DNA of 64,000 bases from Flavobacterium sp. (lineage in GTDB: Bacteria > Bacteroidota > Bacteroidia > Flavobacteriales > Flavobacteriaceae). This document shows positions 1-8,480 of this stretch, one piece after another. Location of the stretch: NCBI RefSeq assembly GCF_039595935.1, contig NZ_JBCNKR010000006.1, positions 558,001-622,000 of the forward strand, read 5' to 3'. How positions within the stretch are numbered: position 1 is the stretch's first letter; each line of letters starts with the position of its first letter. Under the pieces are notes generated by a model. The model saw nothing but the letters and a program-made list of their open reading frames with translations, was not told the DNA's origin and did no database searches. A program made the translations under genes and the position numbers.

Positions 1-232
1 TATGCCATATCACATTATGGCGGGTGCTTTTAGAAGCGAAGCAAATGCAAGAAAAGCATATAACCAATTGATTAAAGATGGCTATAAAGCCAGAATGCTT
101 GGCGAAAACAAACATGGTTTATTCCCTGTTTTATATGGAAGTTACGCAACAATGCAGGAAGCTGAAAATGCTCAGAAAGAAATTCAAAAAGGCGAAAATC
201 CAGATGCCTGGATTCTCGTTGAAAACTTATAA
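1..232 (+). CDS. SPOR-domain protein, C-terminal part (cut by window edge)
   Basis: The last 76 or so residues of a protein whose start lies before the window. What is visible is a SPOR-type fold: YHIMAGAF at the beginning, then a helix rich in A/K/Y (NARKAYNQLIKDGY), a second strand, LYGSYATMQEAENAQKEI and a final WILV strand. SPOR domains bind glycan strands of peptidoglycan stripped of stem peptides, so the protein probably acts in the periplasm at the cell wall. The ATG at base 2 is likely an internal methionine because SPOR domains usually end longer proteins. It is followed after 8 bases by a strong bidirectional terminator. The upstream architecture cannot be seen. Confidence 0.8.
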   Translation, partial: MPYHIMAGAFRSEANARKAYNQLIKDGYKARMLGENKHGLFPVLYGSYATMQEAENAQKEIQKGENPDAWILVENL

Positions 233-240
233 ATAACAAA

Positions 241-272
241 AAATCCTATTCTAACCGAATAGGATTTTTTGT
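241..272. terminator. Bidirectional intrinsic terminator
   Basis: An 11-base stem AAATCCTATTC pairs with GAATAGGATTT around the loop TAACC, followed by a T run; the other strand also ends in T after the stem. It lies between the convergent SPOR-protein gene and the exported-protein gene. Confidence 0.85.
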
Positions 273-285
273 TTAACGTGGAACA
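270..285. other. Degenerate parS-like site
   Basis: TGTTTAACGTGGAACA differs from the parS form TGTTTCACGTGGAACA found nine kilobases away at one base. It overlaps the last codons of the minus-strand gene (VPR-stop), so it may be chance; the central CACGTG is broken. Confidence 0.3.
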
Positions 286-1031
286 ATTTTCGCGTCTTGA
301 TTGAGTATTTCTTTTCCATTTTGAGTTATCACCAAATTTGCCGGGGGCGTTTCTCTTGTACCTAAAGGCGTAATATAGCAAGTATAAATAAATTTGCCTT
401 TTTTGAAATCAAAATGTTCATTTCCGCCGCTGCCGTCAGCAAACCATTTTCCGTTTTCAATAATTAAATCTGGTTTTTCGCTCATCTTTTGTTTTACAGA
501 CCAGGAAGCATATCTGTAAGTTTCATTTCCCATATCATCAATTCTAATTCTGAATTTTGATGTTTCTAAAACATATTCCGGGTTTTTAAACTTTGCTATA
601 CTTGGATGCAATTTAGTTTTCTGTGAAGAAATTAGCTTTGCTTTGAAATCTTTCTCAAACTTTGACTGATAATTGATTGTTTTCAGTTTTCCATCAGTAT
701 CAAACCAAAGTGTTCCATCATTCAGCATAATTCCGCGCCAGCCCACTTCTGACCAGTCTTTATCGGGTTTTGACGATGTTATTTCTTTTTTTAAATCGGC
801 ATCAAAAATCTCTGAATATCGTTTTATAAATTCCGTTTTGTTTTTGATTGACGGGATTGGATTTTCTCTCTTTAATGGATATGAGATCATATTAGCAACA
901 GCTGCTTTGTCTCCCCTTTGAACGCTGGAAATAAACGTTTTTATAAATTTTTGATATTCTGGTTTTAAATCCTGAGCCGACATTTCAGTTAATGAAATAA
1001 GTGCTAACAGAATGAATATAAGCTTTTTCAT
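273..1031 (-). CDS. Exported protein of unknown function
   Basis: 252 residues beginning with a clear Sec signal peptide (MKKLIFILLALISL, likely cut after MSAQ), so it is periplasmic or surface exposed. The first half (residues 25-110) reads like a small alpha/beta domain in which a conserved Asp/Lys-rich helix precedes WRGIMLNDGTLWFD; this resembles NTF2-like folds but I cannot assign it. The second half has strands around RIRIDDMGNETYRYASW and ends in VPR. It stands alone, converging on the SPOR gene, with the helicase gene 58 bases downstream of its start on the same strand. Function not recognised. Confidence 0.75.
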   Translation of the reverse strand: MKKLIFILLALISLTEMSAQDLKPEYQKFIKTFISSVQRGDKAAVANMISYPLKRENPIPSIKNKTEFIKRYSEIFDADLKKEITSSKPDKDWSEVGWRGIMLNDGTLWFDTDGKLKTINYQSKFEKDFKAKLISSQKTKLHPSIAKFKNPEYVLETSKFRIRIDDMGNETYRYASWSVKQKMSEKPDLIIENGKWFADGSGGNEHFDFKKGKFIYTCYITPLGTRETPPANLVITQNGKEILNQDAKIVPR

Positions 1032-1088
1032 AAGTTTTCTATTTTACATAATGTTTTTAAAGTAATTCTTGAAATTCCAAATCTAAAA

Positions 1089-3368
1089 TCAATTAATGCT
1101 GGCTTTGAACATTCTGAGTTCATCCCAAGTAAATTCATCACCGTATTTTTCTTTTAACGGACTTAGAGTTTCTTCCTGATAAAACTCAAATGCTTCACGG
1201 AGAGCAAGAATTTTATCGTATGGAAGCACATCGGCAATATCAACTTTCTTTTCCTGAATAAGTTTTGTTAAATGCGATTCTATTGTTTGAACGGTTAGTT
1301 TTCTAAGGCGTGCAATATCTTCAACCGAATTTTTTGCCAGCCAGAGTTCGTGGGTTTCTTCTATTGTTGTCTTTTTTGGGCCTTTTTCCGTCGTTTTATC
1401 GACTTTTTTAGAAGAATAACGCATAACAGGCTCTTCAACCTGAAACATGTCTGTATTGGTCATTTTAAACTCTTCTCTAATTTTCGAAATCTTATCGGTT
1501 TTATAGTTTTTGATTGTCGGAGAAGTCAAACTTTCTTTGCTGATTGTTTCACGGGAAACGACAATGTCAACCAAAAGTCGGGCTTTCATCAAACGCAGGA
1601 CTGCTTTCGTTTGCAGATCGTCCAGAAGAGATAATTCTTCATAAAATTCTTTCACTTTTTTAAACTTTTGAATTTCAGCCATTTTACTCAAAAGATCCGA
1701 AACCAGTTTGTCCATTGGTTTAAAAAAATAATCGTAAGCCGCCACTACCCTTTCCCGAACAAAAAGTAAATCGACGGTTTCTTTACTAAAAATTTTATTA
1801 AGCTGCTGAATGAATTTCTGCGAAGGATCTGTAAGTGCTTCAATAGTATCCATGCGTTTATGCGCCCAAACCGAATGTTTAGATTTTTCTGAAGCAACTG
1901 CATTTTCATTATAACTAAAACGGTGATTTCTCCACTCCTGCGCTAAATCTACCCAATTAAAACTGTTTATCAAATAGTTATGAATAAAGTTTTTGGTTTC
2001 AAAATGAAGCGAGTTTTTCAAATCGTCTTCTGTTGCTTTGTTCAAAGCGTAATCCATAACATCCTGATCATTTGAAAGACCATTCATCTGCATCGTAGAA
2101 AGCAAAATAAGCCCGTTTAAAGAAGTTAAACGAGAAAGTGCAACATAGGCCTGACCAGGAAGAAAAACTTGCGATACATCGAGCGCAGCTTTCTCAAAAG
2201 TTAAACCCTGGCTTTTGTGAACCGTAATAGCCCAGGCCAGTTTGATTGGATAATGTGCAAATGTGCCTAAAACCTCTTCTTCAATTTCTTTTGTGAGTTC
2301 GTTTACTTTGTAGCGAATGTTTTTCCATTCGTATTTTTCTACTTCAATGGTTTTATTTTCTTCAGGAAAATGAACAAAAATTTCCTGATCAGAAAGCGAT
2401 TTTATTACGCCCATTTTTCCATTAAAATATCGTTTATCGAATGACAAATCGTTTTTCACGAACATTATCTGTGCTCCAACTTTCAGTTTTAGATTTTCTT
2501 CAACAGGGAATATTTTTTCAGGAAAATCACCCACAACTAAAGGCAGATAAGTAAATTCTTTTCCTGCTAAATCATTGATTGCTTGTTCGTTGATTGCATC
2601 TGCTTTGGCATTATGCGTGGTCAGGGTTATGTAGCCCGGATTCATCTTCAGATCAAAATCCGGTTTTACGTATTGGTTTAAAACCTGAATATCCTGCTGT
2701 GTAATTTGGTTATTTCGCAGATTATTTAAAACCGAAATGAAAGTATCATCGCTCTGACGGTAAATCTTTGATAATTCGATGTACAAAGGCGGATTCTGCT
2801 GAATTACATGCGAATGAAAAAAGAATTTTCCTTTGTAATAATTGCGTAAAACGCGCCATTCTTCATCGCGAATTACGGGCGGAAGCTGCAATAAATCTCC
2901 GATAAAAAGCACCTGAACACCACCAAAAGCCTTGGTATTTCTCCGCACGGTCTGCATCATGAAATCTATAGCATCCAGTAAATCAGCACGAAGCATACTG
3001 ACTTCATCTATAATGAGCAGTTCCATATTTCGAATTACATTCCGCTTTACATTATTCATTTTAAAATGTCTGCGAAGTGATTCCTTATTCTCAAATTTTA
3101 CTGTTTCAGTAAACTGGGAACTTTCTTCATACGAAGGAATAAATGCCGAAAACGGAAGCTGAAACATCGAATGAATCGTTACTCCGCCAGCATTTAAAGC
3201 GGCAATTCCTGTTGGTGCTACAACTACTGTGTTTTTGTAAGTAGTAGCAATAATTTCACGCAATAAAGTGGTTTTTCCTGTACCGGCTTTACCAGTCAGG
3301 AATATCGATTTTTGGGTTTGATTTATGAATTGTAGTGTGTAAGCTGCAGCTTCTGTAACATTTTGCAT
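1089..3368 (-). CDS. PIF1-like superfamily 1 DNA helicase with C-terminal helix-turn-helix
   Basis: About 759 residues. Motifs of a PIF1/RecD-type helicase are visible in order: Walker A GKAGTGKTT near residue 26, APTGIAALNAGG (motif Ia), IIDEVSM (Walker B) near 125, GDLLQLPPV (motif III), and late motifs TVHKSQGLTF and YVALSRLTSLNGL. The C-terminal 90 residues (LWLAKNSVEDIARLRKLTVQTIESHL) look like the helix-turn-helix that ends some RecQ-type helicases. Expected role: ATP-driven 5'-3' DNA unwinding in replication fork or recombination processing. I chose the ATG at 3368 (MQNVTEAAAY) because a TATTTTTG promoter box at 3387-3394 overlaps the longer start at 3389. Monocistronic by position: a terminator separates it from the upstream ompH-like gene. 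Confidence 0.9.
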   Translation of the reverse strand: MQNVTEAAAYTLQFINQTQKSIFLTGKAGTGKTTLLREIIATTYKNTVVVAPTGIAALNAGGVTIHSMFQLPFSAFIPSYEESSQFTETVKFENKESLRRHFKMNNVKRNVIRNMELLIIDEVSMLRADLLDAIDFMMQTVRRNTKAFGGVQVLFIGDLLQLPPVIRDEEWRVLRNYYKGKFFFHSHVIQQNPPLYIELSKIYRQSDDTFISVLNNLRNNQITQQDIQVLNQYVKPDFDLKMNPGYITLTTHNAKADAINEQAINDLAGKEFTYLPLVVGDFPEKIFPVEENLKLKVGAQIMFVKNDLSFDKRYFNGKMGVIKSLSDQEIFVHFPEENKTIEVEKYEWKNIRYKVNELTKEIEEEVLGTFAHYPIKLAWAITVHKSQGLTFEKAALDVSQVFLPGQAYVALSRLTSLNGLILLSTMQMNGLSNDQDVMDYALNKATEDDLKNSLHFETKNFIHNYLINSFNWVDLAQEWRNHRFSYNENAVASEKSKHSVWAHKRMDTIEALTDPSQKFIQQLNKIFSKETVDLLFVRERVVAAYDYFFKPMDKLVSDLLSKMAEIQKFKKVKEFYEELSLLDDLQTKAVLRLMKARLLVDIVVSRETISKESLTSPTIKNYKTDKISKIREEFKMTNTDMFQVEEPVMRYSSKKVDKTTEKGPKKTTIEETHELWLAKNSVEDIARLRKLTVQTIESHLTKLIQEKKVDIADVLPYDKILALREAFEFYQEETLSPLKEKYGDEFTWDELRMFKASIN

Positions 3369-3386
3369 CCGGCCGGTATTAAACGT

Positions 3387-3394
3387 CAAAAATA
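3387..3394 (-). promoter_or_regulatory. Bacteroidota -7 box for the helicase gene
   Basis: TATTTTTG on the minus strand matches TAnnTTTG and sits 18 bases before the preferred start codon. Confidence 0.5.
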
Positions 3395-3413
3395 TCGCAT
3401 TTTTATAAAAGAA

Positions 3414-3446
3414 AAAAACCTAAATCCGTTGTGGATTTAGGTTTTT
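3414..3446 (-). terminator. Intrinsic terminator of the ompH-like gene
   Basis: Arms AAAAACCTAAATCC and GGATTTAGGTTTTT with a 5-base loop GTTGT form a perfect 14-base stem, with T runs on either strand. It lies 32 bases beyond the ompH-like stop codon. Confidence 0.9.
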
Positions 3447-3477
3447 CAATTTTAGTTTTTAGTTAGTTTGGTAGTTT

Positions 3478-4053
3478 TTATTTTTTAGCCTCTTCAGTTT
3501 TTGCAGGAGCTTTTTCTTCTTTTGGAGATGATTTATACTTCTCGTTCAAAGCTTTAATTACCTCTTTTGTAATGTCATACTTGTCTTCGGCGTATAATAC
3601 AGTTGCTGCATCACCAGTTCCGTAGATGTATGAATAACCGTTTTTCTTACCGTATTCTTTGATGAATTTTTTAACTCCGCTTACAAGAGAATCCATTTCT
3701 ACACCACTTTCTTGTTGCAATTGCTGAGATAAAGCTTGTTGAGCATATCCTAACTGCTGCTCTCTTTTTTGTAATTCTGCACCTCTTTGTTGTGCCCATT
3801 GCTGGCCATTAGCCTGTGCCTGGCTCTGAAAATTAGCAGCATCTTGCTTAAAACGAGTAATTTCAGCTTGTAACTGTCTTCCTTTTTCTTCGGCCTGAGC
3901 TTTGTATTTTGCCTCAAGGTCTTTTGCTTCAGTATACTCTTTCATCAAAACTGAAGTATCTATGTAAGCTGTTTTTACTTCCTTAGCTTCAGTTGCTTTA
4001 TTACATGAAACAACTAAAATTGAAAGTGAGATAATTGCTAATGCTTTTTTCAT
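3478..4053 (-). CDS. OmpH/Skp-family lipoprotein
   Basis: 191 residues. A lipoprotein signal peptide ends in the lipobox VVSC (Cys17), so it is probably anchored to an envelope membrane facing the periplasm. Residues 45-115 are a long charged and glutamine-rich helix (coiled coil), followed by GYSYIYGTGDAATVLYAEDKYDIT, the typical C-terminal core of the OmpH/Skp family. Skp-like proteins hold unfolded outer-membrane proteins as trimers with helical arms. The lipid anchor differs from soluble Skp and is common in Bacteroidota paralogues. A TATTTTTG box lies 36 bases upstream and a strong terminator follows, so it is its own transcription unit. The Lys/Ala/Glu-rich tail is low complexity. Confidence 0.87.
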   Translation of the reverse strand: MKKALAIISLSILVVSCNKATEAKEVKTAYIDTSVLMKEYTEAKDLEAKYKAQAEEKGRQLQAEITRFKQDAANFQSQAQANGQQWAQQRGAELQKREQQLGYAQQALSQQLQQESGVEMDSLVSGVKKFIKEYGKKNGYSYIYGTGDAATVLYAEDKYDITKEVIKALNEKYKSSPKEEKAPAKTEEAKK

Positions 4054-4088
4054 TTTCTAAATTTCTATTTTTTTATTGGTATGAAAGA

Positions 4089-4096
4089 CAAAAATA
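4089..4096 (-). promoter_or_regulatory. Bacteroidota -7 box for the ompH-like gene
   Basis: TATTTTTG on the minus strand, 36 bases before the ATG. Confidence 0.5.
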
Positions 4097-4176
4097 TAAA
4101 AAAATAAATAGCATCAACATAAAGTTTAAAAAATGCTATAATTTTATGATATTAGTATTATTTATAGCTAAAAATA

Positions 4177-4300
4177 AAGCTATAAAATATCATTATCAAA
4201 AGTGACTTTCATAAGTCTTTTCTAAGAAACGTTTTCTAAAAAGACAACACAAAGCCTCGTTTTGTCTGAGAAAACGCTTTAAATTCGCTTATTTTAAGTT
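4177..4300. repeat. AT-rich dispersed repeat, copy A
   Basis: Shares a roughly 125-base imperfect direct repeat with 4593-4718. Both begin AAAGCTATAAAATATCA, continue with AAAAGTGACTT, a TTTTCTAAAAA segment, AGACAACACAAA and finish with CTTATTTT. Copy A also ends with a degenerate version of the methyltransferase 3' end, suggesting an old duplication of that gene's tail and flank. The 650-base gap 4054-4705 holds this repeat, copy B and a hairpin; I see no gene in it. Confidence 0.65.
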
Positions 4301-4375
4301 TTAACTGCTTTTTGAACAAAAAATCACATCGAAATAGATTTTTTAAAAATTTAGTTTCAAAACAGATAAAAAATG

Positions 4376-4446
4376 CTGAGTAAAATTCTTTTTCTGATTT
4401 TTCTACTTTTTTTAAATTTTTTCTTTTGCAGAAAAAATTTACTCAG
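4376..4446. repeat. Long imperfect hairpin between the two AT-rich repeats
   Basis: CTGAGTAAAATTC...CTG (4376-4396) faces CAGAAAAAATTTACTCAG (4429-4446), giving an 18-20 base stem with a 32-base T-rich loop. No U run follows on either strand, so it is not an obvious terminator. Confidence 0.5.
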
Positions 4447-4592
4447 ATAAATCATTTTTTTGAATTAACTAAAAAAATTTTTCACTGATTTTTTCATTCG
4501 ATAAAAAGTAAAATCTAAAAATCCAAAATCGAGCAAAAAACTTCAAAAAAAAGGCATTTTTTAAGGTATTAGTTTTCTTTATGGATGCAAAA

Positions 4593-4718
4593 AAAGCTAT
4601 AAAATATCACTATTAAAAGTGACTTCTATAGCTTTTATTAGAGCTGTTTTCTAAAAAAAGACAACACAAACCCTCAATTTACCTAAAATAGGGTCTTAAA
4701 TAGGCTTATTTTGCGTTT
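4593..4718. repeat. AT-rich dispersed repeat, copy B
   Basis: Partner of 4177-4300. Its first 40 bases can fold, because AAAGCTATA at the left faces TATAGCTTT with an inner CAC/GTG pair. Its right end overlaps the last codons of the methyltransferase gene. Confidence 0.65.
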
Positions 4719-5566
4719 TGAGTGTTTTTTAGCACGTAAATGTGCGATGAATACTCTTTTGTTCCGGATGCTTTTAAATTTGATTTTAAACCGATGAAAA
4801 ATGCTTTGATAAAATTCATTTTTCCGGTTTTGTATTTTTCAGAAAGAAGACTCACATAAAATGAATCAAATTTCATTGGAAGTACTTTTTCTAATTTCAT
4901 GTCGACTTTTTCAAAAAGTGATTTTATCGCTTTTTTCGAAAAATGCCAAAAATGAATTGGCACATCAAAAGCTGCCCAAAATTCACCATAATGTTTTGCA
5001 TCGAAGGATTTGAAATTTGGAACCGCAACAATTAATGTTCCAGTTGGTTTTAATAAACGCTTCAATTCGTTAATCTGATTTTCTAAATTTGGAACGTGTT
5101 CTAAAACGTGCCACATTGTAATTACATCAAAAGAATTATTTTCTAAAGAAGCTGTTTCTTCAACAAATGAAATTCCTTTTTGCTTCGCAATATTTTTTGC
5201 ACGGTCACTCGGTTCAATTCCAATTACGTTCCAGCCGTCATTTTTTGCTGTCAATAAAAAATCACCAGTTCCGGCTCCGATATCTAAAATTTTTCCTTTT
5301 TGAGATTGTTCTGAATTAATTAAATTCAGTTTATTTTTTAAAGCAATACTTTTTACAAAATGATATGCTTTTTCAAAAATTGAACGTTTGTTGTCTGTGT
5401 GCGAAATATAATCTTCGCTTTCGTAATATCTTCCTAAATTTTCTAAATCCGGCTGCGGAGATGTGATCAGCATATCGAGATCTTCATCATAATACAAATC
5501 GAAAATTTCTTGCGAAACAGAATGGTCTTTTACAGTAAGAAAATGTTTTTTGTTTAAAACGTCCAT
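4706..5566 (-). CDS. Class I SAM-dependent methyltransferase
   Basis: 286 residues. Motif I is KILDIGAGTG (92-101), the acidic end of strand 2 is GIEPS (about 117-121), and WHVLEHV (about 152-158) followed by LKPTGTLIVAVPN is the usual motif of the Methyltransf_23/11 group. The C-terminal part FDVPIHFWHFSKKAIKSLFE is often seen in enzymes that act on small molecules or sugar-lipid precursors; the substrate is unknown. The N-terminal 60 residues have no zinc-binding cysteines. It lies downstream of mnmG with a 335-base gap that carries parS-like and heptad repeats. Its final codons lie inside AT-rich repeat copy B. Confidence 0.88.
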   Translation of the reverse strand: MDVLNKKHFLTVKDHSVSQEIFDLYYDEDLDMLITSPQPDLENLGRYYESEDYISHTDNKRSIFEKAYHFVKSIALKNKLNLINSEQSQKGKILDIGAGTGDFLLTAKNDGWNVIGIEPSDRAKNIAKQKGISFVEETASLENNSFDVITMWHVLEHVPNLENQINELKRLLKPTGTLIVAVPNFKSFDAKHYGEFWAAFDVPIHFWHFSKKAIKSLFEKVDMKLEKVLPMKFDSFYVSLLSEKYKTGKMNFIKAFFIGLKSNLKASGTKEYSSHIYVLKNTQNAK

Positions 5567-5751
5567 TTTTTAATTAATAGTTTTTAAATATAATTTCGGC
5601 ATTGAATTTTGCAAAGATGGAAATTTCATTCATCTAAACAATTTTTATTTTTTCTATTTTCTCCAAATCGTAAAAGATGAACAAAAGTTCATCTTTACAA
5701 ATTTTAAATATTTTTATTCCACAGTAAACTAAAAATGATTTTTCAAAAAAT

Positions 5752-5767
5752 AGTTTCACGTGGAACA
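5752..5767. other. parS-like site outside the main array
   Basis: AGTTTCACGTGGAACA keeps the CACGTG core and 15 of 16 bases of the parS form. It lies between mnmG and the methyltransferase gene. Confidence 0.6.
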
Positions 5768-5772
5768 ATTTA

Positions 5773-5900
5773 AATTTTAGATTTCTGATTTAGATTATTT
5801 GATGGAATCTAAAAATCTGTACGTACTAACATAAAACATTTTAAGTTTCACGTAAAACAGATCAAAACAATCTAAAATCTAAAATCAGAAATCTAAAATT
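5773..5900. repeat. Facing arms of 7-base-period repeats
   Basis: Left arm 5773-5796 reads in heptads (ATTTTAG, ATTTCTG and a third unit); right arm 5871-5900 reads AATCTAA twice, then AATCAGA, then AATCTAA. The arms are inverted relative to one another and can pair over about 24 bases. A degenerate parS-like site, AGTTTCACGTAAAACA (5846-5861), sits in the loop. The gap 5567-5901 has no gene. Confidence 0.65.
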
Positions 5901-5901
5901 A

Positions 5902-7773
5902 TTATCTTCCCATATAAATCAAAAGCACAGAAATATCACTTGGTGAAACTCCGCTGATTCTTGATGCTTGCGAAATTGTAACGGGACGAATTTTACTTAA
6001 TTTTTGTTTTGCCTCAATCGACATAGATTTGATTTTATGGTAATCGAAATTGTCCGGAATTTTCACTTCTTCTAAACGAGTAAGTTTATCAGCATTGTTT
6101 CTTTCCTTTTCGATATAGCCAGAATATTTAACCTGAATTTCGGCTTGCTCTAAAACTTCTTTGTCTAATTTATTTTCTTCTACATAAGCTGCCACTTTTT
6201 CAAATTTCAGCATATCTTCTAAATCAATCTGCGGACGAGAAAAAACTTTAAACATTTTATCGCCTTGAGAAATTGGTGCCGATTCTTTCGCTTCCAAAAT
6301 TGGATTTGTTTCTGCAACCGTAACACTTGTTTCTCTAAAGAATGAAACCATCTTTTCAGACTCGTTCAATTTGTATTCCATTCTTCGCATTCTCTCTTCA
6401 GAAGCTAAACCAATTTCGTATGACATTGGCGTCAATCTGAAATCGGCATTATCTTGTCGCAGTAAAGTTCTATATTCTGCTCTTGACGTAAACATACGAT
6501 AAGGTTCTTCTGTTCCTTTCGTAATTAAGTCGTCAATCAAAACTCCAATATACGCTTCATCACGTTTTAAAATTAATGGCGCTTTTTCATGCACTTTTAA
6601 ATGTGCATTTATACCGGCCATCAAACCTTGCGAAGCTGCTTCTTCATATCCTGTTGTTCCATTAATTTGTCCGGCAAAATATAATCCTTCAACTAACTTT
6701 GTTTCCAAAGTATGTTTTAATTGTGTCGGCGGAAAATAATCATATTCGATTGCGTAACCCGGACGGAAGAATTTCACGTTTTCAAAACCAGCAACAGAAC
6801 GCAATGCTTTAAACTGAATATCCTCCGGAAGCGAAGTTGAAAATCCATTTACATAAACTTCACAAGTATTCCATCCTTCCGGTTCAACAAAAAGCTGGTG
6901 ACGTTCTTTATCTGCAAAACGATTAATTTTATCTTCGATCGAAGGACAATATCTCGGACCTAAACTTTTTATTCTTCCGTTGAACATTGGCGAACGATCA
7001 AAACCTTCCCTTAAAATATCATGAACATCCAGCGACGTGTATGTCATGTAACAAGAACGTTGTTGCGTTAGTGGTTTTGTCAAATCAGAATATGAAAACT
7101 TATCTGGGTTCTCATCTCCTTTTTCTTCATTCATTTTCGAATAATCCAAAGAACGACCATCAACTCGTGGCGGTGTTCCTGTTTTCATTCTTCCAGCTTC
7201 AAAACCTGCTTTGATCAAATCTTCGGTAATTCCGGTTGCGGCACTTTCACCTGCTCTTCCTCCGCCAAATTGTTTTTCTCCAATATGAATCAATCCATTC
7301 AAAAAAGTTCCGTTTGTCAACACAACCGATTTGGATCGAATCTCAACTCCAAGTGAAGTTCTGATTCCTTTTATTTTTCCATTCTCGATAATCAGACCTT
7401 TTACCATCTCTTGGTAAAAATCTAAATTTAGAGTTCCCTCCAACATCATTCTCCATTCTTCTGCAAAACGCATTCTGTCACTTTGAACTCTCGGCGACCA
7501 CATTGCTGGTCCTTTTGATTTGTTCAACATCTTGAACTGAATTGCAGTTCGATCTGAAACAATTCCGGAGTAACCTCCAAGTGCATCAATCTCACGAACA
7601 ATTTGTCCTTTTGCAATTCCTCCCATTGCAGGGTTGCAAGACATCTGGGCAATGTTCTGCAAACTCATTGTAACCAACAAAGTTTTGGATCCTAAATTTG
7701 CGGCCGCTGCCGCGGCTTCAGATCCTGCATGACCAGCACCAACTACAATAACATCGTATTCTTCTAAAAACAT
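5902..7773 (-). CDS. mnmG: tRNA uridine-5-carboxymethylaminomethyl(34) synthesis enzyme MnmG (GidA)
   Basis: 623 residues, full length for the family. The N-terminus has the FAD-binding VVGAGHAGSEAA (GAGHAG at 12-17) and the family signature SCNPAMGGIAKGQIVREID; GFSTSLPEDIQ and GLYFAGQINGTTGYEEAASQG are also classic MnmG blocks, and the tail ISGVSPSDISVLLIY is the MnmE-interacting helical domain. With MnmE it installs the cmnm5 group at U34 of several tRNAs in the cytoplasm, using FAD, NADH and methylene-THF. It is the first gene beyond the parS array; gidA is near the chromosome origin in many bacteria, which fits. No classic -7 box is visible upstream. Confidence 0.98.
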   Translation of the reverse strand: MFLEEYDVIVVGAGHAGSEAAAAAANLGSKTLLVTMSLQNIAQMSCNPAMGGIAKGQIVREIDALGGYSGIVSDRTAIQFKMLNKSKGPAMWSPRVQSDRMRFAEEWRMMLEGTLNLDFYQEMVKGLIIENGKIKGIRTSLGVEIRSKSVVLTNGTFLNGLIHIGEKQFGGGRAGESAATGITEDLIKAGFEAGRMKTGTPPRVDGRSLDYSKMNEEKGDENPDKFSYSDLTKPLTQQRSCYMTYTSLDVHDILREGFDRSPMFNGRIKSLGPRYCPSIEDKINRFADKERHQLFVEPEGWNTCEVYVNGFSTSLPEDIQFKALRSVAGFENVKFFRPGYAIEYDYFPPTQLKHTLETKLVEGLYFAGQINGTTGYEEAASQGLMAGINAHLKVHEKAPLILKRDEAYIGVLIDDLITKGTEEPYRMFTSRAEYRTLLRQDNADFRLTPMSYEIGLASEERMRRMEYKLNESEKMVSFFRETSVTVAETNPILEAKESAPISQGDKMFKVFSRPQIDLEDMLKFEKVAAYVEENKLDKEVLEQAEIQVKYSGYIEKERNNADKLTRLEEVKIPDNFDYHKIKSMSIEAKQKLSKIRPVTISQASRISGVSPSDISVLLIYMGR

Positions 7774-7836
7774 TTTGTTTTATTATTCTCTGGAAACCGT
7801 TTAAGGCAGTTCTCAGAATTAACTTTATTTTCTCTT

Positions 7837-8480
7837 TGTTCCACGTGGAACAGTTTTATTATTTTGTTTCAGGTTTGAAGTTTCAAGTTTCAAGTTCTCC
7901 ATTCATTTCGAATAAACTTTACTTTACCTGCATCTTAGATCCTTTACTTTTGAATCCGATATAGACACAAACCACAACTCTTAAATCTATTTCGTTCCAC
8001 GTGGAACGAAATTTTAAATACAGACTTTTTATTCAAAAGCTCAGTTGAGACTTTCAGATAACTTAAATTTCAAAAATTCGAAACAATTTAAACTTCAAAA
8101 TTCAATCTCCAACAATTTTAAATTATGTTTCACGTGGAACAAAATAATCAATTCAAATTAAAAATTCCACAAAGTGTTTCACGTGGAACACAATTATTAA
8201 ACTTCGTTATTTCAAAATTTCAAATAAAAATACCTGAAAAAGGATATTTCAAAACTGAATATTCAACTGTTCCACGTGGAACCATTTATATTAAATCACA
8301 CAAATAAAATTGAATTTCATTTAACTATCGTGTTTCACGTGGAACAAAATCTTTAAATTTTAATATTTAAAAATTTAAAACGTTTCACGTAAAACATAAA
8401 TTTCAAACTTTATAAAACGTGTTCCACGTGAAACATGCTTTATTTTTTTTAGATGTTTAATTATTGTTCCACGTGAAACA
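7837..8480. other. Array of ParB-type parS sites
   Basis: Eight sites with an intact CACGTG core lie within 644 bases, plus one degenerate site. Exact TGTTYCACGTGRAACA: 7837, 8126, 8175, 8331, 8420 and 8465 (16 bases each). End-mismatched: 7993 (CGTTCCACGTGGAACG, inside a 20-base palindrome) and 8268 (last base C). Degenerate: 8381 (CGTTTCACGTAAAACA). Sites 8126, 8175 and 8331 have the TTTC half first; 8420 and 8465 are inverted. This form matches the widely conserved parS consensus bound by the CTP-switch protein ParB in chromosome segregation. No parA or parB is in the window. The gap 7774-8460 contains no credible gene. Confidence 0.9.
7865..7899. repeat. 7-base-period repeat arm within the parS region
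   Basis: Five heptads in register, with AGTTTCA occurring twice in a row after GGTTTGA. An opposite-sense arm with units of type nnnTTCA/nnCTCCA lies at 8091-8118, just before parS site 8126. Confidence 0.55.

Noticed and set aside
8125..8307. 60-residue open frame starting MFHVEQ
   Set aside because: Its start and several internal stretches are parS sites read in frame; the rest is AT-rich filler. No family likeness.
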